A DNA stretch of 53,033 bases from an archaeon (GTDB lineage Archaea; Nanobdellota; Nanobdellia; Woesearchaeales; ARS49), in assembly GCA_020051845.1 (NCBI GenBank), contig JAGVQG010000050.1, positions 1 through 53,033 on the forward strand, in the 5' to 3' direction. A program made the position numbers and the translations under genes. Every line of letters begins with the position of its first letter. Within the stretch, counting starts at the first letter, position 1. Positions 45,572-52,862 of the stretch are shown in pieces. The notes beneath the pieces are model-generated. The model was given only the letters and a program-made list of their open reading frames with translations. It had not been told where the DNA came from and searched no databases.

Positions 45572-45688
45572 CTGATTATCGGAAAGATAAATCTTAAAGT
45601 GGTTACTGTCCCTGAGTTCGGCACCTGGGCGATGATATTGTCGCTCTCGGTCGTTATCGGGGCCGTTCTTTTGAGACGGCAGAAGTGA
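45572..45688 (+). pseudogene. Orphan PEFG-CTERM sorting tail, gene remnant
   Basis: An open stretch without an ATG encodes VPEFGTWAMILSLSVVIGAV followed by a basic end (LLRRQK) and a stop at 45686-45688. This is the PEFG motif, a membrane helix and a positively charged tail, the C-terminal signal handled by archaeosortases. It matches the end of the 485-residue protein at 50.2 kb (IPEFGTWALLLALGIMALGV). Nothing upstream encodes the rest of a secreted protein, so it is probably the 3' remnant of a lost gene. A GTG at 45599 could start a 30-residue peptide. Confidence 0.6.
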
Positions 45689-45711
45689 GTTGTTTCGGAC
45701 TCGCTTCTTCC

Positions 45712-45722
45712 GTTTTTTCCCT
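45712..45722 (+). terminator. Poly-T terminator after PEFG remnant
   Basis: A run of six Ts (CGTTTTTTCC) follows the remnant, in the position of an archaeal terminator. This suggests the remnant's parent gene was once expressed. Confidence 0.4.
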
Positions 45723-45752
45723 TTGTTTTCTTATGCTGTCTTTGCGTGGTTT

Positions 45753-46004
45753 TCAGTCGTAGACGTTCTTCCTGTGGCCTATTCTGATGATTATTATTGT
45801 GTTCCTGGTCACTACTACGTCTATGATTGCCCTATAGTCAAAGATGCGAAGCCGCCATAGTTTCTCTCCTTGTAATCGCTTTAGATAATGTAAGGGGTCA
45901 TCTCGTATCGAGCCTAGCTTCTTTAATATCGCGTTATGATGTTCGACCGGTAACTTTCTCAGGAATTGTTTGGCCGTTCTTGTGATCTGTACGTGATAGG
46001 TCAC
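45753..46004 (-). CDS. relE: RelE-family toxin
   Basis: This 83-residue protein is a RelE/ParE-type toxin. It has the start YHVQITRTAKQFLRKLP, the central LKRLQGEKLWRLRIFDYRAII and the C-terminal IIIIRIGHRKNVYD, including the Arg, Lys and Tyr residues used in ribosome-dependent mRNA cleavage. The start overlaps the antitoxin gene by four bases. The predicted role is ribosome-bound cleavage of mRNA when the antitoxin is lost. Confidence 0.9.
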   Translation of the reverse strand: MTYHVQITRTAKQFLRKLPVEHHNAILKKLGSIRDDPLHYLKRLQGEKLWRLRIFDYRAIIDVVVTRNTIIIIRIGHRKNVYD

Positions 46005-46234
46005 AGTTTCACGCCGAACTCAGCCGCGACTTTTTCCAGTGATTCTACTCTTCCTTTTTTGACGTCTTCAAGGCCTTGTTTTATCTCTTCTATTTCTTCA
46101 CGGGTTAATGGTTCCTCTTCAGATTCGTCCAGTAGACTATTGAGCAACTCGTCATATGATTCTCGTTCGTGCGTCTTATGTGCTTTTAGCCGTTTCAACG
46201 TCTCTGTTTTGAGTTGTACTGTGGTGAGTCCCAT
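46001..46234 (-). CDS. RelB-like antitoxin
   Basis: From the ATG at 46234 this is a 77-residue antitoxin with an N-terminal ribbon-helix-helix-like region (TTVQLKTETLKRLKAHKTHE, then SYDELLNSLLDE) and a helical acidic toxin-binding tail (LTREEIEEIKQGLEDVKKG). The gene precedes and overlaps the RelE gene. An in-frame ATG at 46282 would add 16 residues but would begin above the TATA box; the ATG at 46234 lies 27 bases from TATATAAG (46258-46265), so it is the leaderless start. Confidence 0.85.
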   Translation of the reverse strand: MGLTTVQLKTETLKRLKAHKTHERESYDELLNSLLDESEEEPLTREEIEEIKQGLEDVKKGRVESLEKVAAEFGVKL

Positions 46235-46256
46235 AGTTATATGGTTCCCATAGTTA
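46229..46256 (-). promoter_or_regulatory. Tandem operator of RelBE-like module
   Basis: TCCCATAGTTA occurs at 46229-46239 and 46246-46256, a 17-base period. Read leftwards, the repeat unit is TAACTATGGGA and the downstream copy contains the antitoxin start codon. The TATA box (46258-46265) abuts the upstream copy. A ribbon-helix-helix antitoxin bound here would block both TBP/TFB and the ribosome. This is inferred from layout. Confidence 0.6.
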
Positions 46257-46282
46257 CTATATAAGCTTTGCGTGTCAGCCAT

Positions 46283-46375
46283 GTGGACAGTTGAGGCGGG
46301 GAGAGTTATATCATTTACGCGGCTCTGTCCACTTGGAAGTGGGTTTTCCGTCGGCGGATTTCCGACGGAAAAGTG
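46283..46375. repeat. Cluster of three inverted repeats, one ending in a 13-mer shared with 51731-51743
   Basis: Three nested or adjacent inverted repeats lie between the antitoxin promoter and the CYTH gene: GTGGACAG/CTGTCCAC (46283-46290 with 46325-46332), CCACTT-GG-AAGTGG (46329-46342) and TTTTCCGTCGG/CCGACGGAAAA (46344-46354 with 46362-46372). The sequence CGACGGAAAAGTG (46363-46375) recurs exactly at 51731-51743. This could be the end of a transposable or repeated element, or a structured RNA. No transposase is present. Confidence 0.45.
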
Positions 46376-46435
46376 CGGAAGATTTCCGGTTTCTGAACAC
46401 TAATTTAAATATGATAGAAGAACGTGATATATATC

Positions 46436-46966
46436 ATGAAAGATCAAGAATATGAAAGGGTGTTCCTGGTCAGGTGCTTGCCCGAGGACGTTGAGGAACA
46501 CAAAAGGATCGAGATTCAAGTCGGAGACTTCTATGATTCGAACGCGGTCGATGCGCTGAAGATCAGGCGCAAGGGAAAGTCGTGCGAGCTCATCAAGAAA
46601 GAAGGGACGCTGGAGAAGGGAAGGACCGAACATAGGATACCGATAAAAAAAGAAGAATTCGACATACTATTCAAAGCGACTTCCCAGAATCACTTCAAAG
46701 TTAGATACTTCTATCCATTGGGCGATTACGTGGCCGAGATCGATCTCTACAAAGGAAGACTTGATGGGTACGTGAGGGTCGAAGTCGAGTTCCCTGACGC
46801 CGAGGCGATGCGGGATTTCAAGCCGCCGGAATGGTTCGGTGCAGAGATCACGCGGCACAATCATGCGATACACGAGAATCTTGGGATCATATCGTTTGAT
46901 GACATGAAAGCAAGGCTCAAAGCCAGGAAGCTGACGCTTTCGATGATTAAAGTCTGCGCGCGATAG
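46436..46966 (+). CDS. CYTH-domain protein lacking the signature lysine
   Basis: This 176-residue protein has the CYTH (adenylate cyclase class IV/thiamine triphosphatase) fold: the start EYERVFLV, LKIRRKGKSCELIKKEG, HRIPIKKEEFDILF, KVRYFYPLGDYVAEIDLYKG and EVEFPDAEAMRDFKPPEWFG. The ExExK signature has Val at the Lys position, so metal-triphosphate chemistry may be altered. The family hydrolyses inorganic or nucleoside triphosphates, or makes cAMP. TTTAAATA at 46404-46411 lies 28 bases upstream of the chosen ATG. A GTG at 46424 would add four residues. Confidence 0.85.
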   Translation: MKDQEYERVFLVRCLPEDVEEHKRIEIQVGDFYDSNAVDALKIRRKGKSCELIKKEGTLEKGRTEHRIPIKKEEFDILFKATSQNHFKVRYFYPLGDYVAEIDLYKGRLDGYVRVEVEFPDAEAMRDFKPPEWFGAEITRHNHAIHENLGIISFDDMKARLKARKLTLSMIKVCAR

Positions 46967-47012
46967 TTTCTGGATGGAAATGATTTTAAAATCCGTCCCC
47001 TTCTCATCAAGG

Positions 47013-47294
47013 ATGGCTTATATCAGATGGGGAGAGGGATTGCCTTCAGGGAAGAGGAGTTCTTCTTATGTTTTCGGCGGTCCGGATGGATTGGTCAGCA
47101 TGGATAAAGGAGGGCTGGTCCCCTATCACGTGATCCGGCAGTGGTTCAAGACAGGTACTGATGCTGAAGTCAAGGGGGAGTTAAGCCGGCGATTGGAGTT
47201 GCACGGCGAGGAATTGGAGGTCGTCTGCCAGAGACTGTTCGATGAAAGGAACAATGGCGGATGGAACGAGCCGTTCGACTTCGAGAAAAAGTGA
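47013..47294 (+). CDS. Hypothetical small protein
   Basis: From the ATG at 47013 this is a 93-residue protein of unknown function. It has no signal peptide. The first half contains GKRSSSYVFGGPDGLVSMDK and the second half a helical acidic region (RLELHGEELEVVCQRLFDE). A TATA-like TTTTAAAAT (46982-46990) lies about 27 bases upstream, which favours this start over the ATG at 46974. It lies just after the CYTH gene. Confidence 0.55.
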   Translation: MAYIRWGEGLPSGKRSSSYVFGGPDGLVSMDKGGLVPYHVIRQWFKTGTDAEVKGELSRRLELHGEELEVVCQRLFDERNNGGWNEPFDFEKK

Positions 47295-47331
47295 TTTTCT
47301 GGGAACGCGGCATAGAACGACAGTGGAATCC

Positions 47332-47339
47332 TTAATATA
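47332..47339 (+). promoter_or_regulatory. TATA-like box for GDSL lipoprotein
   Basis: TTAATATA lies about 28 bases before the ATG at 47364, so the gene is probably leaderless. Confidence 0.5.
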
Positions 47340-47363
47340 TGGAAAGTTCATTGATACTTAGTT

Positions 47364-48371
47364 ATGAGGTCGCTGACACTGTTGTTCGTGATTGGGCTTG
47401 TTCTATTGATGGCCTGTAAGCCTGAACAGGCCGTTCCGGTCTTACCGACTCCTGTGATTCCTCCTCTTCAGGTCTCTTTGTCTGCTGACAGGATGACTGG
47501 TGAGCTTTCGCTGTCCACGACGCTTCGTTGCAAGGCTATGGGATCTGATGGGAATTATGCGTACTCTTGGTCAGGTTTGTCCGCTGGGAACTGCTCTGGC
47601 GCTGAATGTGATGTTATGATCAAGACATTAGGCAATCATTCTGTTGGTTGTTCAGTGAGTTCAAAGAACAGCACGACTTCTGTTTCTCTCGTCCTTCAGG
47701 TCACGAAGCGTGCTAAACCTATAGCTGATGTGTATGTCTTTGGCGACAGTCTTTCATATGGTTATGGGCTTGTCGACCCTGCCAATGAGAGTTGGCCTGT
47801 GCTTTACTCTCGTTCTTTCAATAGCGCTCAGCTTCATAATTTTGCCGTCACAGGAGCGGACAGCAGGTACTTGCTTGATGTCGAACTGTCCCGATTCCGC
47901 AACGGAAGCTATCCTGTTGGTGATAATCTGGTGTTTGTCTGGATTGGCGCCAATGACATTCAATATCTTGTTGCGCCGCAGGTGTTCAAGCAGAATTATG
48001 GGCAGATACTTGATGGGCTTTCGAACTTCACTGATGTCATCCTGATGACCATTCCAGATGTGTCGAGGTTGAGCGTCGCTAATGATTTTCAGCAAGGCCT
48101 TGATTCGTTCCTCCTTAAGTCAGGTCTCAACATAAAGGTGGATGTCAAGACAATCAGTCAGGAGGTGGTGACGCAATACAATGATATCATCAAGGCAGAA
48201 GGCGAGGCTCGTCATCTGCCTGTCATCGACATGTTCGATTTCATGAGCTCAGTGCCTGATTCCATCCTGTATAGCGACCGTGTGCACCCGAACGAAGAAG
48301 GCCATTCACTTATCGCGAAAAGAGTCAGTGCGGATGTCGGATCATTCTATCCGGATGATGAGTTGATATGA
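47364..48371 (+). CDS. SGNH/GDSL-hydrolase lipoprotein with PKD-like domain
   Basis: This 335-residue lipoprotein has signal LLFVIGLVLLMAC (lipidated Cys near residue 18). A short PKD/Ig-like domain (about 30-115) contains LSLSTTLRCKAMG and GNYAYSW. An SGNH hydrolase follows: block I VFGDSLSYGYG (Ser), block III WIGANDI (Gly-x-Asn-Asp) and block V DRVHPNEEGH (Asp-x-x-His). The active site is complete. It would deacylate or de-esterify a lipid or polysaccharide outside the cell. Unlike the neighbouring surface proteins, it carries a catalytic domain. Confidence 0.88.
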   Translation: MRSLTLLFVIGLVLLMACKPEQAVPVLPTPVIPPLQVSLSADRMTGELSLSTTLRCKAMGSDGNYAYSWSGLSAGNCSGAECDVMIKTLGNHSVGCSVSSKNSTTSVSLVLQVTKRAKPIADVYVFGDSLSYGYGLVDPANESWPVLYSRSFNSAQLHNFAVTGADSRYLLDVELSRFRNGSYPVGDNLVFVWIGANDIQYLVAPQVFKQNYGQILDGLSNFTDVILMTIPDVSRLSVANDFQQGLDSFLLKSGLNIKVDVKTISQEVVTQYNDIIKAEGEARHLPVIDMFDFMSSVPDSILYSDRVHPNEEGHSLIAKRVSADVGSFYPDDELI

Positions 48372-48414
48372 TGTTGCGTCTCTTCACTTGGTTGCGGATT
48401 ATTCCTTCACAATC

Positions 48415-48422
48415 TTAATAAA
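48415..48422 (+). promoter_or_regulatory. TATA-like box for the alpha-CTD-like gene
   Basis: TTAATAAA lies 26 bases before the ATG at 48444, consistent with leaderless translation from that ATG. Confidence 0.5.
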
Positions 48423-48443
48423 ACGTTATTATTCGTCGTGCTC

Positions 48444-48938
48444 ATGGATGAATATCTATCCGAGATCCTGAGAAAGTATGACGATCAGTATTTGAGGCCC
48501 CAGGTCGGCGATGGAAGGGTGAGGCAGAAGTTGTATAAGGGATTGGAATCGTTGATGAGCGGTTCCGAGAACCCTCAAACGAATGATCAAACAAGTATTG
48601 CTGGCGGATCCGAGCCGATTCAGGACCTGACCGAACACGAGAATTGCACTGTGCGATTGGATCAACCTGTTGATTTAGTGAAGCTTGTGAGTTCAGGTAG
48701 TGCGAATGTCAAGAGATTGAGGCTTGGTTTTCGCCTATTGAATATTCACACGTATCAAGACCTGATAAATCATGTCAATAATGCCAGACGCCATAATGTG
48801 ACATATGTTGGGAAAGAACTTACGAAGGATCCTTTCAGGATCGTCGGAGTCGGCGAGTTCACCTTGCAGTGTCTGTATGATGGGTTGAGATCGGTGGGAA
48901 TCGAACTTTTCCCGGAAGATAAACGACAGGGGCAATAG
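48444..48938 (+). CDS. Protein with C-terminal domain resembling RNAP alpha-CTD/helix-hairpin-helix
   Basis: This 164-residue protein has an unrecognised, charged N-terminal half with a low-complexity stretch near residues 35-60. A C-terminal region (about 85-160) resembles the bacterial RNA polymerase alpha C-terminal domain: VKRLRLGFRLLNIHTYQDLIN matches the helix pattern 'L..L.I.T..DL', and FRIVGVGEFTLQCLYDGLRSVGIEL matches the helix-hairpin-helix 'GxGxxSLxxIxxxLxxxGLxL'. An archaeal version would bind DNA or a transcription protein. By eye only; it could be another HhH protein. The ATG at 48444 is leaderless. Confidence 0.65.
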   Translation: MDEYLSEILRKYDDQYLRPQVGDGRVRQKLYKGLESLMSGSENPQTNDQTSIAGGSEPIQDLTEHENCTVRLDQPVDLVKLVSSGSANVKRLRLGFRLLNIHTYQDLINHVNNARRHNVTYVGKELTKDPFRIVGVGEFTLQCLYDGLRSVGIELFPEDKRQGQ

Positions 48939-48980
48939 CTGCGTTTGTTAAAGATATTGCATTGAGTGGTGGTCGAATCT

Positions 48981-48988
48981 TTAATATA
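48981..48988 (+). promoter_or_regulatory. TATA-like box for transglutaminase-like gene
   Basis: TTAATATA lies about 28 bases before the ATG at 49013, so that ATG is the likely leaderless start. Confidence 0.5.
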
Positions 48989-49012
48989 TGGATAGTGAAT
49001 GCACTGTCTGTT

Positions 49013-50185
49013 ATGGGATCTGGTCTCATGAAAAATATTCTACTGTTCATTGTCTTGATTTTGATCGTCGCAGTTGGCTGGAATATTGCTTCGACATGGG
49101 TTATTGCGCCAAAAGCACCAGCCTCAACTGAGGTGGTGCGTCCTGCTCATTGTCAGGACAGCACGCCCGATCATTATTGTTCTCAGGATCGGCCGATGTA
49201 TTGTATGAATGGTACTTTGACTTCAAAGCCGTCTTTGTGCGGCTGTCCTGATGGTCAGGTTGTCAAAGGTGAGTCTTGCTATACACCGACCCGTTGTCAA
49301 GATGGGACGATTGAAGGTCAATGCTCATCCAGGAAACCGTACATCTGCCAACATGATGGGGGTATGACTGTCAACGCATCTATTTGTGGTTGCCCAGCCA
49401 ATTACGAGCCTGATGGAGAAAACTGTGTATCCAGTCTGAAAAAAGGTCCTGTTGTGCGAAGTTTCTCGTATGTTCTGCGCTCAGCGAAGGAGGAGATTTC
49501 CGGAATTACGTTGTATAAGGGGATCAGTGATATGGTTGCGTCGATTCCAAGGACGTATGTTTGCAATCCAACGTGCCCTTCAGATAGTGAGCTGGCTCTT
49601 AGGGAGATAAACCAGCCAGAGCAACTCGAGAATATCCGTCCTCTTGCCGATGCGATATATTCTATGAGTCAGGTTCCTGATGAACGTGCGCGTATCGCCA
49701 TATCTTTGGTTCAACAAATACCTTATAATCAGGCTGGCTTCCTTGGCTGGGATTCTATATCCCGATATCCTTACGAAGTGTTGTATGAATATCATGGAGT
49801 GTGCGGCGAGAAGTCGCATTTGTTGGCTTTACTGCTTCGTGAACTGGGTTATGGTACGGTCTTGATGCGTTTCAGCGCAGAGAACCACATGACTGTCGGC
49901 ATCAAGTGTCCTGTTGAGTATAGCTTCCGCGGCTCTGGCTATTGCTTCATTGAGAGCACGAAGGGGTCTATAGTCACAGATGACCAGGGTGACTATGGCG
50001 GCGACACAACACTGTCATCCAATCCAGAACTCATCTTCATTTCTGACGGGCGTTCATTCGACAGCGTGAAGCAGGAGTATGACGACGCGAGGGCTTGGCA
50101 GCAGATCCGCAGCGGCCCTGAGGTCGTCGATGCCAAGACATACGCAGAATACAAAGAACTCAAGAGAAAGTATGGGATACCTTAG
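49013..50185 (+). CDS. Secreted transglutaminase-like protein with Cys-rich repeats
   Basis: From the ATG at 49013 this is a 390-residue protein with an N-terminal membrane helix or signal (about 7-27, ILLFIVLILIVAVGW). Two or three short Cys-rich repeats follow (residues about 40-140), each of the type CQDxT...YC...xLCGCPDG, probably disulfide modules. A helical and then transglutaminase-like domain comes last: HGVCGEKSHLLALLLRELGYG has the catalytic Cys, AENHMTVGI a candidate His. The Asp is not certain. It may be a cross-linker or a peptidase of the cell envelope. The ATG at 49028 is an alternative. Confidence 0.7.
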   Translation: MGSGLMKNILLFIVLILIVAVGWNIASTWVIAPKAPASTEVVRPAHCQDSTPDHYCSQDRPMYCMNGTLTSKPSLCGCPDGQVVKGESCYTPTRCQDGTIEGQCSSRKPYICQHDGGMTVNASICGCPANYEPDGENCVSSLKKGPVVRSFSYVLRSAKEEISGITLYKGISDMVASIPRTYVCNPTCPSDSELALREINQPEQLENIRPLADAIYSMSQVPDERARIAISLVQQIPYNQAGFLGWDSISRYPYEVLYEYHGVCGEKSHLLALLLRELGYGTVLMRFSAENHMTVGIKCPVEYSFRGSGYCFIESTKGSIVTDDQGDYGGDTTLSSNPELIFISDGRSFDSVKQEYDDARAWQQIRSGPEVVDAKTYAEYKELKRKYGIP

Positions 50186-50201
50186 ATGAGATGGTTGGGT
50201 T

Positions 50202-51659
50202 CTACCGTCTGCGCATGTTGATGACGCCTAATGCCATTATCCCTAAAGCGAGCAGGAGCGCCCATGTGCCGAATTCAGGGATGGGGGGTGTTTCGTCTTG
50301 TTCTGCGAAGCCGTCGAAGTGCTGGGCCGTGAAGGTCAATGTGTTTGCTGAACATGCGACGTTCGTGCAGATGGAGGGATCAGTGCAGTCGCCACCTATG
50401 TTGGCTTGAGTGGCTATGATGCCTCCATGTGCGATGATGCTTGCGGCGGTGGGATAGAATGAAGATGAATAGTATAGTTTGAAGTGGCTGCAATCGATGC
50501 CCCACATCTGAACATGTGCGGTGTTATTGAGGGTTGGGTTTAGATAAGGCATGTTCAAGCTGACAAATTTGTTGCCGATCTTTACATACGCGTCGAAATC
50601 TTGTCCTTCTGCATCAATAGTGCCTGGCCATTGAATTCTGCCTTGATCCGTGACAAGAGTTGCGTTCGGGATGTTGTGGATGTCGGAGACGGCCGCCCAG
50701 ATAGTGGTGCCATTTTCGAATTTTGTTGAGATAGGCACTGAGACGTTTTCCAGGCTATTATTGTAAGAAACCAAGACCTGGCTTGTGTAATTAATTGCCG
50801 TAATTATGCTTGCATTGCTGCTCATCGCAAGACCACGCCAGTTGCCGCTACCAGTATCGTTCCAGGTTTGGCCATAATCTGTGGAGATGTAGAGGGTATT
50901 GATGTTGCCTGCAATCTGTATCTGCCCTGTGCTGCTCATGGCGACATTATTGTAGTTGCTGGACGCTCCCTTATCTGTCCACGTTAGTCCGTAATCCGAG
51001 GAGACGGACAACGGGCCGTCGTCTCTGATCGCGGTCTGGAATCTTCCATTAGAACTCATAGCTACATCTTCCCAAGATCCGATGCTGCCTTGTGGAGACC
51101 AAGTTTGACCAGAATCATTTGATACATACAACTTTTGATAGGTATCGGTGCAGGCAGTCCGGTATTGGCCGTCAGCACTCATGGCGACGCCGCGCCATGA
51201 GTTGACGCTGGCTTTGGACGTCCATGTTTGACCGTAATCTGATGAGATGTATATGTTGCCCCCGTTCAAAGTGGCGGTTTGTAGTGTGCCGTTGCTAGAA
51301 ATCGCAACATCCCACCAATTACCCGAGATGCCTTTAGGCGTCCAGGTTTGACCGGAATCATTTGATACTATCAGTCTGCCCCCATAATATTCGGTTGCGG
51401 TCTGGTACGTGCCGTTGCTGCTCATCGCAACATCCCATCTGGAAGAACTATTGTGCTTAGGCGTCCAGCTTTGACCAGAATCATTTGAAACGTATAATGT
51501 ATCGCCCTCAGTGCATAACGTCTGGATCTGACCATCTGAACTCATCGCGACACCATACCAGTTATTTGCCCCAAGTACAACAGTCCAATTAATCGCAAGA
51601 ACAGGCAACGAGAACACTACGCACATGACGACCAGTATCAAGACTATCTTGCAACGCAT
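50202..51659 (-). CDS. Secreted BNR/Asp-box propeller protein with PEFG-CTERM tail
   Basis: This 485-residue protein has a signal peptide (about 1-22, VLILVVMCVVFSLPVLAI). Six Asp-box/BNR units of the form SxDxGxTW follow (for example SNDSGQTWTPKG, SSDYGQTWTSKA), spaced about 42 residues apart with a repeated VAMSSNG turn. This is the pattern of a seven-bladed propeller, as in Ycf48-like and sialidase-type proteins. A beta-rich domain (about 305-445) carries four cysteines, and the tail IPEFGTWALLLALGIMALGV plus RRR is a PEFG-CTERM signal for archaeosortase processing. A TATA-like ATTATATATA (51695-51704, leftwards) is upstream. Function unknown, probably surface binding. Confidence 0.82.
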   Translation of the reverse strand: MRCKIVLILVVMCVVFSLPVLAINWTVVLGANNWYGVAMSSDGQIQTLCTEGDTLYVSNDSGQSWTPKHNSSSRWDVAMSSNGTYQTATEYYGGRLIVSNDSGQTWTPKGISGNWWDVAISSNGTLQTATLNGGNIYISSDYGQTWTSKASVNSWRGVAMSADGQYRTACTDTYQKLYVSNDSGQTWSPQGSIGSWEDVAMSSNGRFQTAIRDDGPLSVSSDYGLTWTDKGASSNYNNVAMSSTGQIQIAGNINTLYISTDYGQTWNDTGSGNWRGLAMSSNASIITAINYTSQVLVSYNNSLENVSVPISTKFENGTTIWAAVSDIHNIPNATLVTDQGRIQWPGTIDAEGQDFDAYVKIGNKFVSLNMPYLNPTLNNTAHVQMWGIDCSHFKLYYSSSFYPTAASIIAHGGIIATQANIGGDCTDPSICTNVACSANTLTFTAQHFDGFAEQDETPPIPEFGTWALLLALGIMALGVINMRRR

Positions 51660-51730
51660 ATGTGCCTCTTTGAGGGACCGTCATTGAAAGAAGTATATAT
51701 AATGGTGCGTCTGTGAAAGACCGGATAGTT

Positions 51731-51743
51731 CGACGGAAAAGTG
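51731..51743 (+). repeat. 13-mer identical to 46363-46375
   Basis: CGACGGAAAAGTG occurs here and at 46363-46375 in the same orientation, about 5.4 kb apart. A 13-base exact match could be chance in a 53-kb window only rarely, so it is recorded as a possible element end or protein-binding site. No inverted partner is present at this copy. Confidence 0.35.
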
Positions 51744-51803
51744 TGGGCACGGGAGTGCTACGGGTCGTGTTTTTCGAGAGCATTCCTAAATTCTTGCGAA
51801 AGC

Positions 51804-51811
51804 TTTATATA
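51804..51811 (+). promoter_or_regulatory. TATA box of the DUF2683 cassette
   Basis: TTTATATA lies 26-27 bases before an ATG at 51834 that opens an eight-codon ORF, whose stop overlaps the DUF2683 start at 51854. The spacing suggests transcription starts at the short ORF. Confidence 0.5.
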
Positions 51812-51833
51812 CTACCAAGTATTACCATATATC

Positions 51834-51860
51834 ATGGAGATACAAGAAATAACATGGTAA
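51834..51860 (+). other. Eight-codon leaderless upstream ORF, stop overlapping the DUF2683 start
   Basis: The ATG at 51834 begins a frame of eight codons ending in TAA at 51858-51860. The DUF2683 ATG at 51854-51856 lies inside it. Read as one transcript, ribosomes ending the short ORF would be placed on the DUF2683 start. The GGAG at 51836-51839 could also act as a weak ribosome-binding site for DUF2683. Translation is inferred. Confidence 0.3.
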
Positions 51861-52021
51861 AAATCCAACTAGATTTGTCCGACGAGGAAGATCAGATTGT
51901 TGAAGTTTTCAAACTGGTCAAGAGAGCAAAAACCAAGCAAGAAGCGATCAAGAAAATGATTGCTTACTTCGCGGTCGATATCAAACCGACGAAAGTCGAG
52001 GAAAAACAGTATTTCAAGTAA
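51854..52021 (+). CDS. DUF2683-family small protein
   Basis: This 55-residue protein matches the DUF2683 family of small archaeal proteins by the pattern MVKIQLDLSDEEDQIVEVFK ... KRAKTKQEAIKKMIAYF ... KPTKVEEKQYF. The middle is a basic helix and the fold resembles a ribbon-helix-helix or antitoxin-like protein; the family has no proven function. The start at 51854 fits an eight-codon upstream ORF. The in-frame extension to 51713 is not plausible. It shares its last base with an ATG beginning the next gene's upstream region. Confidence 0.75.
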   Translation: MVKIQLDLSDEEDQIVEVFKLVKRAKTKQEAIKKMIAYFAVDIKPTKVEEKQYFK

Positions 52022-52032
52022 TGGAGGATAAA

Positions 52033-52836
52033 ATGGCATTCAAACACGCAGAATTCAACAGTACTAGGCAAGTTGAAGAGAAAGGTAGTTGGTTGACGGG
52101 TCGACCTGAGGCGATATGGGTCCGCAATAAGTACCAAACCGAATTGGATAACTCACATTCGGCTGTTGTCAATATGGTTCATTATTGCGAAGAGAAGAAC
52201 GAGGAACTCAAGAGTGCATATAATTTCGCACAAGGCATAAAACGCAATATAGATGCGCACATGTCAGAACGCGCATCAGCGTTCGACAGTCTCAATAATT
52301 TGTTGAACAAGGAAACTAAGTTTGAAGAAGGCATGTGGAAAACGACCCAAAAGGGTCGGAAGGTAAAATCAATTACAGTCAAACAGAAGTTCAAGGAATC
52401 TGATGTTGACGAAATGCGATTTGATTCCATGTTGGAGTACTTGAAGCAGTACCCAGAATACGCATCAAAATCAAGTTTCAGAAAGATTCTAGACAAGATC
52501 GAGGAAAAAGAACGCGAGATTCGTCATGCAAAACAAGAATATCATAAGGCAGTATCAAACTACAACCACTTGTTGTCCATGTTTGCCACGTACATACAAA
52601 AGGCACAGGATAAAATTGATGTTTATGAAAAGATTCTAACCGAAGGCGAGAAGAAACTGGCATCTACACGATATGTGAAGAGTGTATTCTTCAAGTTAGC
52701 ATCAGAGAAGACAAAGTCAGAGGTAACTCTAGATACTTTGCAGCACAGAATCAAACAATTCAGTAACACATTGGATCTAATCAAGAAAGATCACGCACAG
52801 AACAAAGGAAAAGAATTCGTTGAAATGGAGTACTAG
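52033..52836 (+). CDS. Hypothetical coiled-coil protein of terminal cassette
   Basis: This 267-residue protein has no recognised domain. It is highly charged and mostly helical, with a coiled coil over about 145-200 (IEEKEREIRHAKQEYHKA, then YNHLLSMFATYIQKAQDKID) and a final helix near 225-260. The ribosome-binding site GGAGGATAAA stands just ahead of the ATG at 52033; an in-frame ATG at 52021 is upstream of it. The same GGAGGATAAAATG recurs before the next small ORF. Base use is visibly richer in A than in the genes of the first 45 kb. Confidence 0.65.
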   Translation: MAFKHAEFNSTRQVEEKGSWLTGRPEAIWVRNKYQTELDNSHSAVVNMVHYCEEKNEELKSAYNFAQGIKRNIDAHMSERASAFDSLNNLLNKETKFEEGMWKTTQKGRKVKSITVKQKFKESDVDEMRFDSMLEYLKQYPEYASKSSFRKILDKIEEKEREIRHAKQEYHKAVSNYNHLLSMFATYIQKAQDKIDVYEKILTEGEKKLASTRYVKSVFFKLASEKTKSEVTLDTLQHRIKQFSNTLDLIKKDHAQNKGKEFVEMEY

Positions 52837-52862
52837 ATTAATGGATATTAACGGAGGATAAA

